This document shows, piece by piece, positions 4,979 through 7,352 of a DNA stretch of 7,352 bases. Source of the DNA: Pseudomonadota bacterium. GTDB taxonomy: Bacteria; Pseudomonadota; Alphaproteobacteria; Rhizobiales; Xanthobacteraceae. The stretch's first letter is position 1. The number at the start of each line of letters is the position of its first letter. A model generated the notes under the pieces. That model did no database searches and was not told the DNA's origin. It saw only the letters and a list, made by a program, of their open reading frames with translations. The translations under genes and the position numbers were made by a program. Location of the stretch: assembly GCA_963205465.1 (NCBI GenBank), contig CAUJKG010000356.1:1-7352 (forward strand). The letters run 5' to 3'.

Positions 4979-6844
4979 ATGGGTCTGACAAGCGCATTAT
5001 CGTCGGCGCTGAGCGGTCTCCGGGCGACGCAGATCGGCATCAACGTGGTCGCGACCAACGTCGCGAACGCCGAGACGCCGGGCTATTCGCGCAAGGTAGT
5101 ATCGCTCGAAACCGCGACCGCGGGCGGTAGCGGCGTCGGCGTTCGCGTGGCCAGCGTCAACCGCGAACTCGACATCTATGTGCAGCGGCAGCTGCGCACC
5201 GAACTCGCCGGCTCGAACTATATCGATGTCATCGCGAAGTTCCGCCAGCAGATCGACCAGATGTATGGCGAGCCCGGTGCCGCGAGTGCGCTCGACACCA
5301 TCATCAACGGCTTCGCCAGTTCGTTGCAGACGCTTTCCGCCGATCCGCAGTCGGTTGCGAGCCGGCAGGCGGTGCTCAACGCCGCGCAGGTCATGGCGCA
5401 GAAGCTGAATACGCTGTCCAGCGACATTACGATGATGCGCAATCAGGCCGAAAGCGGACTGGCCGACGCGGTCGAGCGTGTCAACGGATTGTTGAAGACG
5501 ATCGAGAGCACGCAGAACCAGATCATTGCGCTCAGCGGTCAGGACGTGGAGCTGGGCGCGCTGCTCGACAAGCGCGACAATGCCGTGCTGGAACTGGCCG
5601 GGCTGATCGACATTCAGGTCACGTCGAACGGCAAGAACCAGATCTCGATTTTCACGAATGCCGGCACCAGCCTGTTCGATATGCAGGCTTCGCAGCTTGC
5701 CTTCGACGAGCGGCCGCTCAGCGCGCAATCCACCTGGAACGCCGACCCTTCGATTTCGGGCACCGGATCGATCAAGCTGGTGGCGCCGAACGGCTATTCG
5801 CTCGACCTGATCGCGGACCACTCGATCCGTTCGGGCAAGATCGCGGGGCTGCTCGAACTGCGGGACGATATTCTCGTCAAGGCGCAAGCCCAGCTCGACG
5901 AGATCGCCCATGCACTGGCGACCTCGCTTTCCAGCCGCTCCATCGACAGCACTGCTGCGACCTCGGGCGCGCAGAGCGGCTTCGAAATCGACCTCGCCTC
6001 GTTGCAGAACGGCAATTCGATCTCGCTCACCTATACCGACAATGCCGGGCCGACCACGCATCGCGTGACCATCGTGCGGGTCGACGATCCTTCGTCGCTG
6101 CCGCTCTCGAACACCCATACCGCCGATCCTGGTGATCAGGTCATCGGGATCGATTTCTCGGGCGGCGTTGCCGGCGCACTTGCGGCATTGAATGCCGCGC
6201 TGGGTCCCAACGTGCAGTTCGACAATCCGAGCGGCTCGATCCTGCGCGTGCTCGACGACGGTGGGCCGAACCTCGTCAATATCGATTCCTTGAGCGCGAC
6301 GGTTACGGCGAGCACGTTGCAGTCGGGCGGTCCGACGCTGCCGTTCTTCGTCGACGGCAACTCCAATACGCTCTATTCGAATTTCATCGACGGCGGCGTG
6401 CAGCAGAAGCTCGGCTTCGCCGGGCGGATCGCGGTCAACGCGAACCTGCTCACCAATCCCTCCGGCCTCATCAATATCGATGCGAATACTCTGCCGGGAG
6501 ATGCGACGCGGCCTGATTTTCTCTGGCAGCGGCTGACGGCGACCAATCAGTCGTTTTCCGCGAGTACCGGCATCGGCGGCGTCAATACGCCGTTCTCCGG
6601 CTCGGTGGTGAATTTCGCGCAGCAGGTCATTTCCCATCAGAGCACGGCCACCGACAACGCCTTGCGTCTGAAAGAAGGTCAGGACGTGGTGCTCAATTCG
6701 ATCCAAGACCGTTACGCCGAAGGCACGAGCGTCAATGTCGACTCCGAGATGGCGCGGCTGCTGGCGTTGCAGAATGCTTATGCCGCCAATGCGCGGGTGA
6801 TGACGGCGGTTAAGGAAATGTTCGATCTCTTGATGAGGGTCTGA
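4979..6844 (+). CDS. flgK: Flagellar hook-associated protein 1 FlgK
   Basis: FlgK (HAP1) is the first of the two junction proteins between hook and filament; it assembles on the hook tip after hook completion and is exported by the flagellar type III system. The N-terminal signature MGLTSALSSALSGLRATQ (1-18) with NVVATNVANAETPGYSRK (22-39) is diagnostic. Helical segments at about 80-200 (including a QIDQMYGEPG turn and LLDKRDNAVLELAGLIDI) belong to the D1 core. The C-terminus has SEMARLLALQNAYAANARVM (589-608) and ends LLMRV. At 621 residues it is longer than E. coli FlgK (547), with a glycine/serine/aspartate-rich middle at about 330-460 that likely forms an extra surface domain. It has no cysteine. 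It begins 22 bp after flgE with only a weak GAAGG (4964-4968), and no terminator separates them, so it is read from the flgE promoter. Confidence 0.95.
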   Translation: MGLTSALSSALSGLRATQIGINVVATNVANAETPGYSRKVVSLETATAGGSGVGVRVASVNRELDIYVQRQLRTELAGSNYIDVIAKFRQQIDQMYGEPGAASALDTIINGFASSLQTLSADPQSVASRQAVLNAAQVMAQKLNTLSSDITMMRNQAESGLADAVERVNGLLKTIESTQNQIIALSGQDVELGALLDKRDNAVLELAGLIDIQVTSNGKNQISIFTNAGTSLFDMQASQLAFDERPLSAQSTWNADPSISGTGSIKLVAPNGYSLDLIADHSIRSGKIAGLLELRDDILVKAQAQLDEIAHALATSLSSRSIDSTAATSGAQSGFEIDLASLQNGNSISLTYTDNAGPTTHRVTIVRVDDPSSLPLSNTHTADPGDQVIGIDFSGGVAGALAALNAALGPNVQFDNPSGSILRVLDDGGPNLVNIDSLSATVTASTLQSGGPTLPFFVDGNSNTLYSNFIDGGVQQKLGFAGRIAVNANLLTNPSGLINIDANTLPGDATRPDFLWQRLTATNQSFSASTGIGGVNTPFSGSVVNFAQQVISHQSTATDNALRLKEGQDVVLNSIQDRYAEGTSVNVDSEMARLLALQNAYAANARVMTAVKEMFDLLMRV

Positions 6845-6848
6845 TCCG

Positions 6849-7352
6849 ATGAATGCTTTGTCCTCGACCAGCCTCTCCACGACGATGGCGGCGCGCACCA
6901 TCACGCAGATGCGCGACCAGCTCGCGGATCTGCAGCGCCAGCTCGGTACCGGAAAGAAGTCCAGCACCTATGGCGGCCTCGGACTTGGCGCCGGTCTCGT
7001 GCTCAATCTTCGCGCGCAGCTTTCCAGCACCTCTGTGGTCCAGTCCAACTCCTCGAATCTAGGCACGCGCGCGAAGCTGTTGAATATCTCGCTGCAGCGC
7101 ATCGGCGAGCTTCGCAACGAGACGCGCGCCGATCTCAGCGCGCCATTCGACTATGCGCTGGTGCAGAACGGGCAAACCGCCGCGCAGCGGTCGGCGCTCG
7201 GCCGTCTTGGCGAACTGTTGAGCCTGCTCAATGCCGATGCGGGCGGCCGCTATCTGTTCTCGGGCCGTGCCACCGATACTAAGGCGACCGATACGATGTC
7301 GCGCATTCTCGAAGGCGAAGGCACGCAGGCCGGGCTGAAGCAGATCATCAAC
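6849..7352 (+). CDS. flgL: Flagellar hook-associated protein FlgL (partial, runs off the window)
   Basis: The first 168 codons of an open frame that continues past the window end. FlgL (HAP3) is a flagellin-like protein that sits between FlgK and the flagellin filament. The start reads MNALSSTSLSTTMAARTITQ, then a helical flagellin N-terminal region with DLQRQLGTGKKSSTYGGLGL (26-45), where L-x-TGKK-x-x-x-x-Y is the flagellin-type motif. GGRYLFSGRATDTKA (about 134-148) is typical of FlgL rather than of filament flagellin. The ATG is 4 nt after the flgK stop, and GAGGG at 6835-6839, inside the last flgK codons, is the ribosome binding site 9 nt upstream, so translational coupling is likely. The assignment is strong by motif and position; length and C-terminus cannot be judged. 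No cysteine occurs in the visible part. Confidence 0.9.
   Translation, partial: MNALSSTSLSTTMAARTITQMRDQLADLQRQLGTGKKSSTYGGLGLGAGLVLNLRAQLSSTSVVQSNSSNLGTRAKLLNISLQRIGELRNETRADLSAPFDYALVQNGQTAAQRSALGRLGELLSLLNADAGGRYLFSGRATDTKATDTMSRILEGEGTQAGLKQIIN

Noticed and set aside
4997..6967. 656-codon open frame antisense to flgK
   Set aside because: It is the mirror of a well-supported flgK frame in GC-rich DNA. Its product is rich in Arg, with low-complexity stretches, and shows no recognisable domain.

Overview
This GC-rich window looks chromosomal and alphaproteobacterial, most likely from the Rhizobiales and perhaps near the Bradyrhizobium/Rhodopseudomonas/Afipia group. That placement rests on the style of the hook and FlgK proteins, the flgE-flgK-flgL order, the AAA protein of MoxR type, and compact GC-rich coding. 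It is an inference from recognition, not a search.

Left half (1-3313): four housekeeping or accessory genes in compact convergent and divergent pairs. A hypothetical protein with two predicted C-terminal membrane helices (17-592, +) converges with a SixA-type histidine phosphatase (600-1115, -). The phosphatase diverges, over 69 bp, from a DadA/PuuB-type FAD-dependent amine or amino-acid oxidoreductase (1185-2474, +). The oxidoreductase converges with a MoxR-family AAA+ ATPase (2471-3313, -), and the two stop codons overlap in a shared TTAA. No operon or pathway link between these four genes is evident.

Regulatory centre (3314-3573): the 260-bp gap between moxR and flgE is the richest non-coding part. 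Left to right it holds a short GC hairpin, a cluster of three CGGCAR half-sites (two forming a perfect 7-bp inverted repeat), a 43-bp island of about 14% GC with an 11-bp-phased direct repeat, a textbook sigma-54 -24/-12 promoter, a leader hairpin, and a strong ribosome binding site. This matches the enhancer / DNA-bending site / sigma-54 layout of class III flagellar promoters known from Caulobacter (FlbD, IHF, RpoN).

Right half (3574-7352): a flagellar operon for the rod-distal axial structure, flgE (hook), flgK (first hook-filament junction protein) and flgL (second junction protein, cut by the window end). The gaps are 22 and 4 bp, so the genes are probably co-transcribed from the sigma-54 promoter, with flgL translationally coupled to flgK. 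FlgE polymerises into the hook, and FlgK and FlgL cap it and form the adaptor to the flagellin filament. I see no mobile element, CRISPR array, RNA gene or clearly novel multi-gene system. The best leads are the flgE regulatory region and a MoxR ATPase without an adjacent vWA partner.
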